NCBI GenBank assembly: GCA_963708675.1
Contig: CAVPTO010000003.1
Location: forward strand, 1,860,001 to 1,924,000
Length of the DNA stretch: 64,000 bases
Source of the DNA: DATAXP01 sp963708675
GTDB taxonomy: Bacteria > Planctomycetota > Planctomycetia > Pirellulales > PNKZ01
Direction: 5' to 3'
Notes under the pieces: generated by a model
Seen by the model: only the letters and a program-made list of their open reading frames with translations
Databases searched by the model: none
Told to the model about the DNA's origin: nothing
Position numbers and translations under genes: made by a program
Shown: piece by piece, positions 45,669 to 52,768 of the stretch
How positions within the stretch are numbered: the stretch's first letter is position 1
Layout of the letters: every line of letters starts with the position of its first letter

Positions 45669-45690
45669 CCCACGGACAGCAGTCCGCGGA
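45669..45690. repeat. Hairpin, degenerate family R5, between rplN and rplX
   Basis: CCCACGGAC...GTCCGCGGA with one mismatch, followed on the plus strand by CTTTTGGG. A decayed copy of the terminator-like hairpin at 24416-24443. Confidence 0.65.
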
Positions 45691-45708
45691 CTTTTGGGCT
45701 CTTTGTTT

Positions 45709-46077
45709 TCAAACAACTTCAGCCGCGAGGCTGACGATCTTCATAAAGTTCTTTTCACGCAACTCACGAGCAACAGCGCCGAAGATGCGCGTGCCGCGTG
45801 GGTTCTTTTCATTGTCGATCAACACCAATGCGTTGGTGTCGAAACGGACATAGCTGCCGTCGGCACGACGCGTCGGTTGTCGGCAGCGAACGACCACGCC
45901 CTTAACCACGGCGCCCTTCTTCACGTCGCTGCCGGCGATAACGCTCTTCACGCTGCAAACGACCACGTCGCCAAGGCCCGCGGTGCGACGGCGCGAACCG
46001 CCAAGCACCTTGATGCACATGACTTCTTTCGCGCCGGTGTTGTCCGCGACGTTGAGCCGCGTTTGCATTTGAATCAT
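45709..46077 (-). CDS. rplN: 50S ribosomal protein L14
   Basis: 122 aa, one of the most conserved 50S proteins (bridge to 16S rRNA). MIQMQTRLNVADNTGAKEVM, KKGAVVKGVVVR and the C-terminal GTRIFGAVARELREKNFMK fit exactly. First gene of the spc operon, only 5 nt after rpsQ, so S10 and spc genes are directly fused. Confidence 0.98.
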   Translation of the reverse strand: MIQMQTRLNVADNTGAKEVMCIKVLGGSRRRTAGLGDVVVCSVKSVIAGSDVKKGAVVKGVVVRCRQPTRRADGSYVRFDTNALVLIDNEKNPRGTRIFGAVARELREKNFMKIVSLAAEVV

Positions 46078-46082
46078 GGTGC

Positions 46083-46382
46083 TTACTTCTTTTCTTCTTT
46101 TTCTTTGTCAGCTTCACGCATCGCGTGCAGGTCGACCAGCTTGCTCTTGGTCACGATGCGAACGAGTTCCCAGCGCTTGAGACGCGACTTCGGCGGGCAC
46201 TCGCGAATCTCGACCATGTCGCCCAGGTGCGATGTCTCTTCCTCGTCGTGAACGTGGCAGACCGTCTTGCGATGCAGGATTTTGCCGTACTTCGGATGCT
46301 TGACGAGCCGCGGGATTTCGACGCGACGGCTTTTCTTTGCCTTGTCGCCCGTGACGACGCCAGTGACTACACGCTTGGGCAT
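46083..46382 (-). CDS. rpsQ: 30S ribosomal protein S17
   Basis: 99 aa from ATG 46382 (MPKRVVTGVVTGDKAKKSRR). Primary 16S binder. Core HPKYGKILHRKTVCHVHDEE and GDMVEIRECPPKSRLKRWELV are conserved; the charged tail (READKEKEEKK) is extra. Confidence 0.97.
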   Translation of the reverse strand: MPKRVVTGVVTGDKAKKSRRVEIPRLVKHPKYGKILHRKTVCHVHDEEETSHLGDMVEIRECPPKSRLKRWELVRIVTKSKLVDLHAMREADKEKEEKK

Positions 46383-46420
46383 GGGTTCGTTACTCGGTTC
46401 ATTTACTCGTATTGGTTGCA

Positions 46421-46449
46421 AACGCGGCGAGCAAGCTCGCCGGCTAAAC
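46421..46449. repeat. Hairpin repeat, family R4, between rpmC and rpsQ
   Basis: 29 nt identical to 58154-58182 (core GGCGAGCAAGCTCGCC). It touches the rpmC stop codon (46450-46452). Confidence 0.85.
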
Positions 46450-46677
46450 TTACTTGGTTGCCGCGGTACTGGTTGCCGGCGTGGCCTTGCGGACACGCTC
46501 GGATTGAACGGTTTTGATGCGGGCGATCAGGCGACGGTTCTTCCGCAGCTCGCTGGGCGTATCGAGACGCTCGGTTTGGTGCTTCAAACGCAGGCGGAAC
46601 AACGTCTCGCTCGCCTCTTTGGCGGTGAGCATCAGTTGCTCGTCGCTCATCTCGCGAAGTTCGGTGGCTTTCGACAT
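46450..46677 (-). CDS. rpmC: 50S ribosomal protein L29
   Basis: 75 aa from ATG 46677 (MSKATELREMSDEQLML). Two-helix protein at the tunnel exit where trigger factor binds. Conserved ETLFRLRLKHQTERLDTPSE and NRRLIARIKTVQSER. The tail (KATPATSTAATK) is extra. R3 repeat upstream, R4 repeat touching the stop. Confidence 0.97.
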   Translation of the reverse strand: MSKATELREMSDEQLMLTAKEASETLFRLRLKHQTERLDTPSELRKNRRLIARIKTVQSERVRKATPATSTAATK

Positions 46678-46692
46678 GGTCAATCTCACGGG

Positions 46693-46725
46693 GCGCGACC
46701 AACGGTCGCGGCTTTATGTCAGAGG
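46693..46725. repeat. Hairpin repeat, family R3, between rplP and rpmC
   Basis: 33 nt identical to 53608-53640 (hairpin CGCGACC/GGTCGCG followed by GCTTTATGTCAGAGG). Occupies most of the 55-nt gap. Confidence 0.85.
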
Positions 46726-46732
46726 GAACGCG

Positions 46733-47149
46733 CTAGAGGGAACGACGACGGACAAACCGCACACGCAGCGGCATCTTGTGCGCGAGGCGGCGGAAACAAA
46801 TCCGCGCGGCCTCTTCGGTCACGCCGCCAATTTCGTACAACACGGTGCCGGGCTTGATGACCGCGGCCCAAAACTCGGGTTCGCCTTTGCCTTTGCCCAT
46901 GCGCGTTTCCAGCGGAATCGAGCTGATGCTCTTGTGCGGAAAGACGCGAATGTACAAACGCCCCTCGGTGCGCAGATATTGCTGCGCCGAGATACGTCCG
47001 GCTTCGATCGTTGCTGCTGGCAGCCAACCACCCTGGACCGCTTGAAGGCCGAAGTCGCCAAAGACCACGCGATTGCCGCGGGTGGCGTTACCTCTTATAC
47101 GCCCTCTTTGGCTTTTTCGGTGCTTGACCCTCTTGGGCATCAACGCCAT
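46733..47149 (-). CDS. rplP: 50S ribosomal protein L16
   Basis: 138 aa from ATG 47149 (MALMPKRVKHRKSQRGRIRG), chosen because GAGGA lies about 8 nt upstream; an ATG at 47140 would also fit. Conserved SIPLETRMGKGKGEPEFWAA and ALMPKRVKHRK. Organises the A-site region of 23S rRNA. Its start lies inside rpsC, giving an unusual 62-nt overlap. Confidence 0.95.
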   Translation of the reverse strand: MALMPKRVKHRKSQRGRIRGNATRGNRVVFGDFGLQAVQGGWLPAATIEAGRISAQQYLRTEGRLYIRVFPHKSISSIPLETRMGKGKGEPEFWAAVIKPGTVLYEIGGVTEEAARICFRRLAHKMPLRVRFVRRRSL

Positions 47150-47786
47150 CGTTCTGGTCCTCGTAATACATGCCTTGGTTGACCCACACCTTGACACCAA
47201 TGTGCCCTTGCGGAGTCATCGCTTCGGTAAATCCGTAATCCACTTTGGCGCGGAGCGTCGACAGCGGAATGCTGCCGGCGCCGGCCTTCTCGCAGCGAGC
47301 CATTTCGGAGCCCGCCAAACGTCCCGACAATTGAATCTTCACGCCCTTCGCGCCGGCGTCCATCGTCTGTTCGATCGAGCGCTTCATCGTGCGACGAAAG
47401 CTGGCTCGCTTGCTCAATTGCTCGGCAATGTCCTCAGCCACCAGCTGCGCTTGAATCTCCGGACGACTGACTTCTTCGATCTTGATGCTGATGCGCCGAC
47501 CGATCAGAGCTTGCAGTTCGGCCTGCAGACGCTCGACTTCTTGACCTTTGCGGCCGATGATCACGCCCGGGCGGGCTGTGTGCATCATGACCTTCACTTC
47601 GTCGCGGGTGCGCTCGATCTCGATCTTCGGGATGCCGGCGAACTTGTAGCGTCCCTTGATGAACTTGCGGATCTTGTGATCCTCGAGCAGCAGTTCGCTG
47701 AACTCCTTTTTCGAGGCGAACCAGCGGCTCTTCCAGCCGGTCATGACACCGGTGCGGAAGCTAATTGGATTGACTTTCTGGCCCAT
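47088..47786 (-). CDS. rpsC: 30S ribosomal protein S3
   Basis: 232 aa. Forms part of the mRNA entry channel. Start MGQKVNPISFRTGVMTGWKS, KH domain (ARPGVIIGRKGQEVERL) and C-terminal domain GRLAGSEMARCEKAGAGSIP are present. Ends in a basic tail (KKPKRAYKR) that extends across the rplP start. 3 nt after rplV. Confidence 0.98.
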   Translation of the reverse strand: MGQKVNPISFRTGVMTGWKSRWFASKKEFSELLLEDHKIRKFIKGRYKFAGIPKIEIERTRDEVKVMMHTARPGVIIGRKGQEVERLQAELQALIGRRISIKIEEVSRPEIQAQLVAEDIAEQLSKRASFRRTMKRSIEQTMDAGAKGVKIQLSGRLAGSEMARCEKAGAGSIPLSTLRAKVDYGFTEAMTPQGHIGVKVWVNQGMYYEDQNDGVDAQEGQAPKKPKRAYKR

Positions 47787-47789
47787 GGA

Positions 47790-48158
47790 TTACGCCTCGC
47801 TCTGTTCCGTCTCAGCGGCAGCGGCATACGCGCTGTCGAGACTGACGTGAATGTGACTGGTGCGCTTCTTGATCAGGAACGCCTGGCCTCGCGACCGTGG
47901 CTGCACGCGCTTGAACATCGGACCTTCGTCGACACGCACTTCGGTGACGACGAGGTTCGCAACGTTCGTCGCTCGCTGGTCCTCGGCATTGCCCAGGGCG
48001 CTTTTGAGCACCTTCTCGAGCAACCGGGCGCCGCGCTGCGGTTGATAACGCAGCAAGTCGATCGCCTCGTCGGCGTGCTTGTCGCGAATCAGGTCCGCGA
48101 TCAGCCGCACCTTTTGGGCGCTGATGCGTGCGTATCGATGACAGGCTTTGTAAGGCAT
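47790..48158 (-). CDS. rplV: 50S ribosomal protein L22
   Basis: 122 aa. Lines the exit tunnel; its loop is a macrolide-resistance site. Conserved ARISAQKVRLIADLIRDKHA, VDEGPMFKRVQPRSRGQAF and the hairpin KKRTSHIHV. C-terminus (AAAAETEQSEA) is acidic and extra. Closely followed by rpsC. Confidence 0.97.
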   Translation of the reverse strand: MPYKACHRYARISAQKVRLIADLIRDKHADEAIDLLRYQPQRGARLLEKVLKSALGNAEDQRATNVANLVVTEVRVDEGPMFKRVQPRSRGQAFLIKKRTSHIHVSLDSAYAAAAETEQSEA

Positions 48159-48185
48159 AACGATTGTCCGCTATTGGTTTCTTGT

Positions 48186-48242
48186 CCGTGGTCAGTGGTC
48201 AGTGGTCAGTTGTCCGTTGCAACTGACAACTGACCACTGACT
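48186..48242. repeat. Word-type palindrome (GTCAGTGGTCAG) between rpsS and rplV
   Basis: Left GTCAGTGGTCAGTTGTC... and right CAACTGACAACTGACCACTGAC words pair over about 20 bp. The right end overlaps the rpsS stop (48241-48243). Confidence 0.85.
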
Positions 48243-48519
48243 ATTTAGTTTCAGCCTTTTTCACGCCGCCGTGACCACGGAAGGTTCGCGTCGGGGCGAA
48301 CTCGCCGAGCTTGTGACCGACCATGTCTTCGGTGACGAAGACCTTCATGTGCTGCTTGCCATTGTGAACCATGAACGTGTGGCCGACGAACTCGGGCACG
48401 ATTGTGCACGACCGGGCCCAGGTCTTGATCTGCGCCTTCTGATTCATCTGATTCAGGCGATCGACCTTCATATACAACTTGGGGTTGATGAAGGGGCCTT
48501 TTTTAAGCGAACGTCCCAT
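48241..48519 (-). CDS. rpsS: 30S ribosomal protein S19
   Basis: 92 aa. Head protein with S13. MGRSLKKGPFINPKLYMKVD, FVGHTFMVHNGKQHMKVFV and KLGEFAPTRTFRGHGGVKKA are conserved. Between rplB (62-nt gap with R6 hairpin) and rplV. Confidence 0.98.
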   Translation of the reverse strand: MGRSLKKGPFINPKLYMKVDRLNQMNQKAQIKTWARSCTIVPEFVGHTFMVHNGKQHMKVFVTEDMVGHKLGEFAPTRTFRGHGGVKKAETK

Positions 48520-48545
48520 GGTCGTCTTTCGTGTTGCGATGCAAA

Positions 48546-48566
48546 CCCCCGGCGACTCGCCGGGGG
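48546..48566. repeat. Hairpin, family R6, between rplB and rpsS
   Basis: Perfect 10-bp stem CCCCCGGCGA/TCGCCGGGGG with a 1-nt centre; the surrounding 29 nt (48544-48572) are identical to 51393-51421. On the minus strand followed by TTTG, a weak terminator look. Confidence 0.85.
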
Positions 48567-48581
48567 CTAATGTTGTGTGTG

Positions 48582-49439
48582 TTACCGAATCTTCAACTGC
48601 CCATAACGGCGCGAACGACGGCGACGCACGATCGCCGAGTTCGATGGCTTGCGACGCTTACGCGTGCGGCCACCCTTGGCGGGCTTGCCTTCGGGGCTCA
48701 CCGGATGACGACCGCCTTTGGTGCGGCCTTCACCACCGCCGTGCGGATGGTCGATCGGGTTCATCGCCGTGCCGCGGACGTGAGGCCGACGCCCCATCCA
48801 ACGTTTGCGGCCTGCCTTGCCAAGCACGACGTTCATGTGGTCGGCATTGCCGGTTACACCGATCGTTGCGCGGCACGTGGCCGGAATGCGGCGAACTTCG
48901 CCACTCGGCAGCGTGATCTGCGCCCAATTGGCGTCGCGAGCACCGAGCGTCGCGCTGACACCGGCACTGCGGCACAGTACGCCGCCGCGACCTGGCTGCA
49001 GTTCGATGTTGTGGATCGCCGTGCCGAGCGGAATGTTCTTCAGCGGCAGGCAATTGCCGACGTTCGGCGGCGCATCGGCGCCACTCATTACTTCTTGACC
49101 CTTGACCAAACCTTCGGGAGCGATGATGTAACGCTTCTCGCCGTCGACATAGTGCAACAGCGCGATGCGCGTCGTGCGGTTCGGATCGTATTGAATCGAG
49201 TGAACCTTGGCCGGCACTCCGTCCTTCGTGCGACGGAAGTCGATGAGACGGTACTGACGCTTGTGGCCGCCGCCGCGATGTCGGGCGGTGATCGTCCCCT
49301 GATTGTTGCGACCGCCGGTCTTCTTCTTCGGCGTCAGCAACGCCTTGACCGGTTCAGCGCCCTTGGTCAGCTCTTTGAAGTCGCTGACGCTCGCGCCTCG
49401 GCGGCCGGCGGTGACAGGTTTGTATCGGCGAATTCCCAT
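48582..49439 (-). CDS. rplB: 50S ribosomal protein L2
   Basis: 285 aa. Needed for subunit joining and peptidyl transfer; binds 23S domain IV. MGIRRYKPVTAGRRGASV, RNNQGTITARHRGGGHKRQY, GRGGVLCRSAGVSAT and the highly conserved MNPIDHPHGGGEGRTKGG are seen. Standard S10 operon place. Confidence 0.99.
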   Translation of the reverse strand: MGIRRYKPVTAGRRGASVSDFKELTKGAEPVKALLTPKKKTGGRNNQGTITARHRGGGHKRQYRLIDFRRTKDGVPAKVHSIQYDPNRTTRIALLHYVDGEKRYIIAPEGLVKGQEVMSGADAPPNVGNCLPLKNIPLGTAIHNIELQPGRGGVLCRSAGVSATLGARDANWAQITLPSGEVRRIPATCRATIGVTGNADHMNVVLGKAGRKRWMGRRPHVRGTAMNPIDHPHGGGEGRTKGGRHPVSPEGKPAKGGRTRKRRKPSNSAIVRRRRSRRYGQLKIR

Positions 49440-49481
49440 GGCGGAAGCAGTGAGTGGGTGAGTGGTGAGTAAGTAATTGCG

Positions 49482-49799
49482 TTAGAAGAAGTCAATCCGG
49501 TGCTCGGCATCCAATTTCACGATCGCCTTCTTCCAATCCTTCGTGCGTCCGCCGCGGAAGCGTGAGCGGCGAGGCTTGCCCTTGCGATTGATCGTATGCA
49601 CGCGAAGCACCTTCACGTGAAACAGCTCTTCGACCGCACGGCGAATGTCGTCCTTCGTCGCCATACGATTCACTTCGAAGGCGTACGCATTGTGGCGCGT
49701 CGAACGGTGCATGCCCTTCTCGGTCACCAGCGGTCGCACGATGATTTGGTGCGGGGCGAGCAGCGATTCGGGCGTCGTTTCTTCGGTGGCGGTTTCCAT
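49482..49799 (-). CDS. rplW: 50S ribosomal protein L23
   Basis: 105 aa. Exit-site protein that docks SRP and trigger factor. Core QIIVRPLVTEKGMHR, YAFEVNRMATKDDIRRAVEE and HTINRKGKPRRSRFRGGRT present. N-terminus (METATEETTPESL) is an acidic extension. 12 nt after rplD, 42 nt before rplB. Confidence 0.97.
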   Translation of the reverse strand: METATEETTPESLLAPHQIIVRPLVTEKGMHRSTRHNAYAFEVNRMATKDDIRRAVEELFHVKVLRVHTINRKGKPRRSRFRGGRTKDWKKAIVKLDAEHRIDFF

Positions 49800-49811
49800 G
49801 ACAATCTCCCG

Positions 49812-50510
49812 TTAACCTTTCGCGGCAGCGACAGGCTTCTTCTTCGCAGACTTTGATTCGACGCCGTCCTTCGGACCTTCCATCGCCTTGGCGGCTCGTT
49901 GCTTGATGTCGTCGAGCGCGGCACGCGTGACCAACAACATTCGCGGTCGCAGCACGCTCCACGCATTCAAGTCCGCGGCGGGCGAAACGCACACGTCGGC
50001 AATGTTCCGAGCACTCATCAGAACGCCCGGATCGTGAGCGGCCGTGACGACGAGCACCGTCTTGTCGCACTTCACCGCCTTCAAGATCGCGGCCATATCC
50101 TTCGTCTTCGGCGCGGCGAAGCTGAGGTCGTCGATAATGACGATCTGTCCGTCTCGCAGCTTCGAAGCAATCGCCATCCGCGTTGCCAGTTGCACGGCCT
50201 TGCGTGGCAGGCGATACGAGAAGTCGCGCGGACGCTTGGCGAAGATATGACCGCCGCCACGACGCACGCCGCTGCGACGCGAACCCGCGCGAGCGTTGCC
50301 TGTGCCCTTTTGGCGATACATTTTCTTCGTGCTGCCGGCAACCTCGGCACGGCTCTTCGTGCGGAACGTGCCCTGGCGTTGGTTGGCCAGGTACATCACG
50401 ACAACGTCGTGCAGCAACTGTTTGTTGATGCGCGGAGCCAGCGACGTCGGGTCGATTTCGTACGAGCCGACTTCTTTTCCGCTGCGATCGAGGACAGGAA
50501 GCTTTGCCAT
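49812..50510 (-). CDS. rplD: 50S ribosomal protein L4
   Basis: 232 aa. Tunnel protein and S10 operon regulator in E. coli. Conserved loop MYRQKGTGNARAGSRRSGVR with GGGHIFAKRPRDFSYRLPRK and the later DGQIVIIDDLSF. The Lys/Ala-rich C-terminus (KSAKKKPVAAAKG) is extra. A terminator-like hairpin separates it from rplC. Confidence 0.97.
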   Translation of the reverse strand: MAKLPVLDRSGKEVGSYEIDPTSLAPRINKQLLHDVVVMYLANQRQGTFRTKSRAEVAGSTKKMYRQKGTGNARAGSRRSGVRRGGGHIFAKRPRDFSYRLPRKAVQLATRMAIASKLRDGQIVIIDDLSFAAPKTKDMAAILKAVKCDKTVLVVTAAHDPGVLMSARNIADVCVSPAADLNAWSVLRPRMLLVTRAALDDIKQRAAKAMEGPKDGVESKSAKKKPVAAAKG

Positions 50511-50547
50511 AATTTATCCGTAGCAACTTATCCGTATCTGCGAAAAA

Positions 50548-50569
50548 CCCACGGACGGCAGTCCGTGGG
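50548..50569 (-). terminator. Terminator-like hairpin inside the S10 operon (family R5)
   Basis: 9-bp stem CCCACGGAC/GTCCGTGGG, loop GGCA, followed on the minus strand by TTTTT (A-run 50543-50547). It lies between rplC and rplD in the direction of transcription, so it could attenuate the downstream genes. Confidence 0.7.
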
Positions 50570-50580
50570 CTTATGTGTCT

Positions 50581-51267
50581 CTACATCTTGTTTGTTTGTC
50601 GGACGACGACGAAACCGCCGTTGGGGCCCGGCACAGCGCCGGCGATCAACAGCAGATTGTGCTCGGCGTCGATGCGGGCCACCTTCACGTTACGCATCGT
50701 GCTCTGCTCGGCGCCGTAGCGGCCGACCATCTTCTTGCCCTTCATAACGCGGGCCGGGAAGGTGTTGGCACTGGTGCCGCCCGAGTGGCGATGCACTTTT
50801 TTCACGCCGTGCGTGGCGCGTTGGCCTTTGAAGTTGTGACGCTTCATCAAGCCCGTGGTGCCGCGACCTTTGGTGATGCCCGTGACGTCGACGGCCTTCA
50901 CGCCAGCCAACAGAGCGAGGTCGAGAACCTGTCCGACCTTGAGTTCGCCGGCGGGACCGCGGAATTCGCGGATGAAACGCTTCGGCTCGCAGCCAGCCTT
51001 CTCGGCCACCGCGGCGCCCGAACTCGCAAGACGCTTCGATCGCTTGCTTTCCAACTTAGCAACATGACCACGCTGAGCACGACTGGCCACATGGCGAGGC
51101 TTGTCGCCGAAACCAACCTGCACGGCCTCGTATCCATCACGCTCCGCCGTGCGAAGCTGCAGGACATGGCAAGGCCCGGCCTGAATTACCGTGACGGGAA
51201 TCGCCTTACCCGTCTCGTCAAATATCTGAGTCATCCCGACCTTGCGGCCGAGCAGTCCGATGGCCAT
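50581..51267 (-). CDS. rplC: 50S ribosomal protein L3
   Basis: 228 aa. Early 50S assembly protein close to the peptidyl transferase centre. MAIGLLGRKVGMTQIFDETG, FKGQRATHGVKKVHRHSGG and VMKGKKMVGRYGAEQSTMRN are conserved. 158 nt after rpsJ (gap with R6 palindrome), 70 nt before rplD. Confidence 0.98.
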   Translation of the reverse strand: MAIGLLGRKVGMTQIFDETGKAIPVTVIQAGPCHVLQLRTAERDGYEAVQVGFGDKPRHVASRAQRGHVAKLESKRSKRLASSGAAVAEKAGCEPKRFIREFRGPAGELKVGQVLDLALLAGVKAVDVTGITKGRGTTGLMKRHNFKGQRATHGVKKVHRHSGGTSANTFPARVMKGKKMVGRYGAEQSTMRNVKVARIDAEHNLLLIAGAVPGPNGGFVVVRQTNKM

Positions 51268-51394
51268 TGCAGTGAGCGCCTTGTGGTTAGTTGCCGAGCA
51301 GGAGGTAGCGGACGTTGCCGCAGCTTACCTGCCGAGCATCCGTTGCATTCGGTTCTTCGTGGTTGTTACGTCGTAACGGCGTTACGCCGAAGAA

Positions 51395-51415
51395 CCCCCG
51401 GCGACTCGCCGGGGG
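51395..51415. repeat. Hairpin, family R6, between rpsJ and rplC
   Basis: Same perfect stem as 48546-48566; 29 nt identical in both places. A second palindrome (GTTCTTCG/CGAAGAAC) encloses the sequence just left of it (about 51350-51394). Confidence 0.85.
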
Positions 51416-51425
51416 CTAATGGCTG

Positions 51426-51755
51426 TTAGTGTCGTGCCGAGGCCTTGATCTTGATGTCCACGCCGGCCGGAAGGCTCAGCTTGTTCAACGCCTCGATGGT
51501 CTTTGCGGTCGAGCGAACGATGTCGATCACCCGCTTGTGTGTTCGGATTTCAAACTGTTGCCGGGCTTTCTTATCCACGTGCGGACTGGAGAGCACCGTG
51601 TAGCGCTCGATCCGAGTCGGCAACGGGATCGGCCCGTGGACTTCGCTGCCTGTACGTTTGGCGGTATCGACGATCTCCGCCGCGCTTTGGTCGAGCACCG
51701 AGTGGTCGTACGACTCCATCCGGATGCGAATCACTTCGTTGGTCGTTCCAGCCAC
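51426..51755 (-). CDS. rpsJ: 30S ribosomal protein S10
   Basis: 109 aa from a GTG at 51755, with GGGAG about 6 nt upstream. Binds 16S rRNA and, as NusE, takes part in antitermination. Conserved IRIRMESYDHSVLDQSA, GPIPLPTRIERYTVL and QFEIRTHKRVIDI are present. First gene of the S10 operon here; tuf and fusA do not directly precede it as in many bacteria. Confidence 0.98.
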   Translation of the reverse strand: MAGTTNEVIRIRMESYDHSVLDQSAAEIVDTAKRTGSEVHGPIPLPTRIERYTVLSSPHVDKKARQQFEIRTHKRVIDIVRSTAKTIEALNKLSLPAGVDIKIKASARH

Positions 51756-51869
51756 CTGTCGCTCCCACGCCGCCTGGCCTACTGTTCACCTGCTCCCGCA
51801 ATAGGGGAATCGGAAATCTTAAGGATTTGTGAAAGGGGTGTCAATTGGCCCTGCATCACAAACCCACCC

Positions 51870-51903
51870 ATAAAGCCGCGACCGGTGGTCGCGCTCCGCG
51901 GCG
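51870..51903. repeat. Hairpin repeat, family R3
   Basis: ATAAAGCCGCGACCGGTGGTCGCGCTCCGCGG; variant of the R3 core between rpsJ and the divergent small protein gene. The 51756-52021 gap also has no recognisable gene. Confidence 0.75.
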
Positions 51904-52021
51904 TAGATGACAGCACGACGTGCATCGTCCGCTGTCATGCGTCGTTTGTCATGCTTCGCCGCAAGTAACATCCGCGACAGAAATCATTGCGGCTCCCCGT
52001 TCGAGCGGTAGAGTCAACGAT

Positions 52022-52768
52022 ATGCGACGCCTTACTGCCATTCTCCGAATCGCGGCCGTGATTAGCTCTGCAACTCTCTTCACGGCGTTTGTGAGTTATC
52101 GTGCGCTAAGCTCGTCGGGAAATTGGCGGCGAATGTTTTCTGGAGCCGATTCTCCAGGCTTGACGCCTATTGTCGAAGGTGACGGACGGACGTTGCTGCC
52201 GGGATCGAAGGACTTCGTCGGCGTCGTCACGCTGTCCGGCGACCTCGATATTCCCAGCCCAAAATGGGCGCCAGTCGTCAAGCCAGCGGAGGCCGAGGCG
52301 TTGATTGGCACGCCGCATCCAGCGAATCCAACGCTCGATACGGATATCAAGCCCGCCGAACCAAAGCCGATACCTCCGCCCGATGCGAGCGGCAGTGGTC
52401 CAAAGCGAGAGCTCATGCCGGGCACAAAGAAGTTGCCTTACGTTTTCAGCCAAAGCGATGTCCAACGGCAAGCGACCGAAAGCACGCAAAGTCCACGCCC
52501 ATCCATCACGACACCGATTCCCGCGACGAACACAAGTTCGGCCGTTCCGACATCGCCACCGAACGACCAATTAGAGCACTGGTCACGGGCGATGCTTCCG
52601 AGCTCGAAAGAGGTGATCATGATAGACATGAGCATGCTAATCTACCGACCTCGTAGCGTGACGGAGATGATTGAAGAGGCCAGAAAGTACCTCCAAGAGG
52701 ATGACCGTAAGCAGAGAATCAAGAAGCGTCGCTTGCAGGAGGAAAATTCTCGAGGAGCGGCCAAGTGA
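52022..52768 (+). CDS. Hypothetical membrane-anchored protein with repeated PGSK-like motif
   Basis: 248 aa from ATG 52022 (MRRLTAILRIAAVISSATLF), an N-terminal hydrophobic segment. The rest is Pro/Ser/Thr-rich and likely disordered. Similar short motifs recur: TLLPGSKDFVGV, LMPGTKKLPYV and MLPSSKEVIM. The C-terminus is charged (YLQEDDRKQRIKKRR). Ends at the start of the next gene (4-nt overlap), so both are likely one operon. Family not recognised. Confidence 0.65.
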   Translation: MRRLTAILRIAAVISSATLFTAFVSYRALSSSGNWRRMFSGADSPGLTPIVEGDGRTLLPGSKDFVGVVTLSGDLDIPSPKWAPVVKPAEAEALIGTPHPANPTLDTDIKPAEPKPIPPPDASGSGPKRELMPGTKKLPYVFSQSDVQRQATESTQSPRPSITTPIPATNTSSAVPTSPPNDQLEHWSRAMLPSSKEVIMIDMSMLIYRPRSVTEMIEEARKYLQEDDRKQRIKKRRLQEENSRGAAK

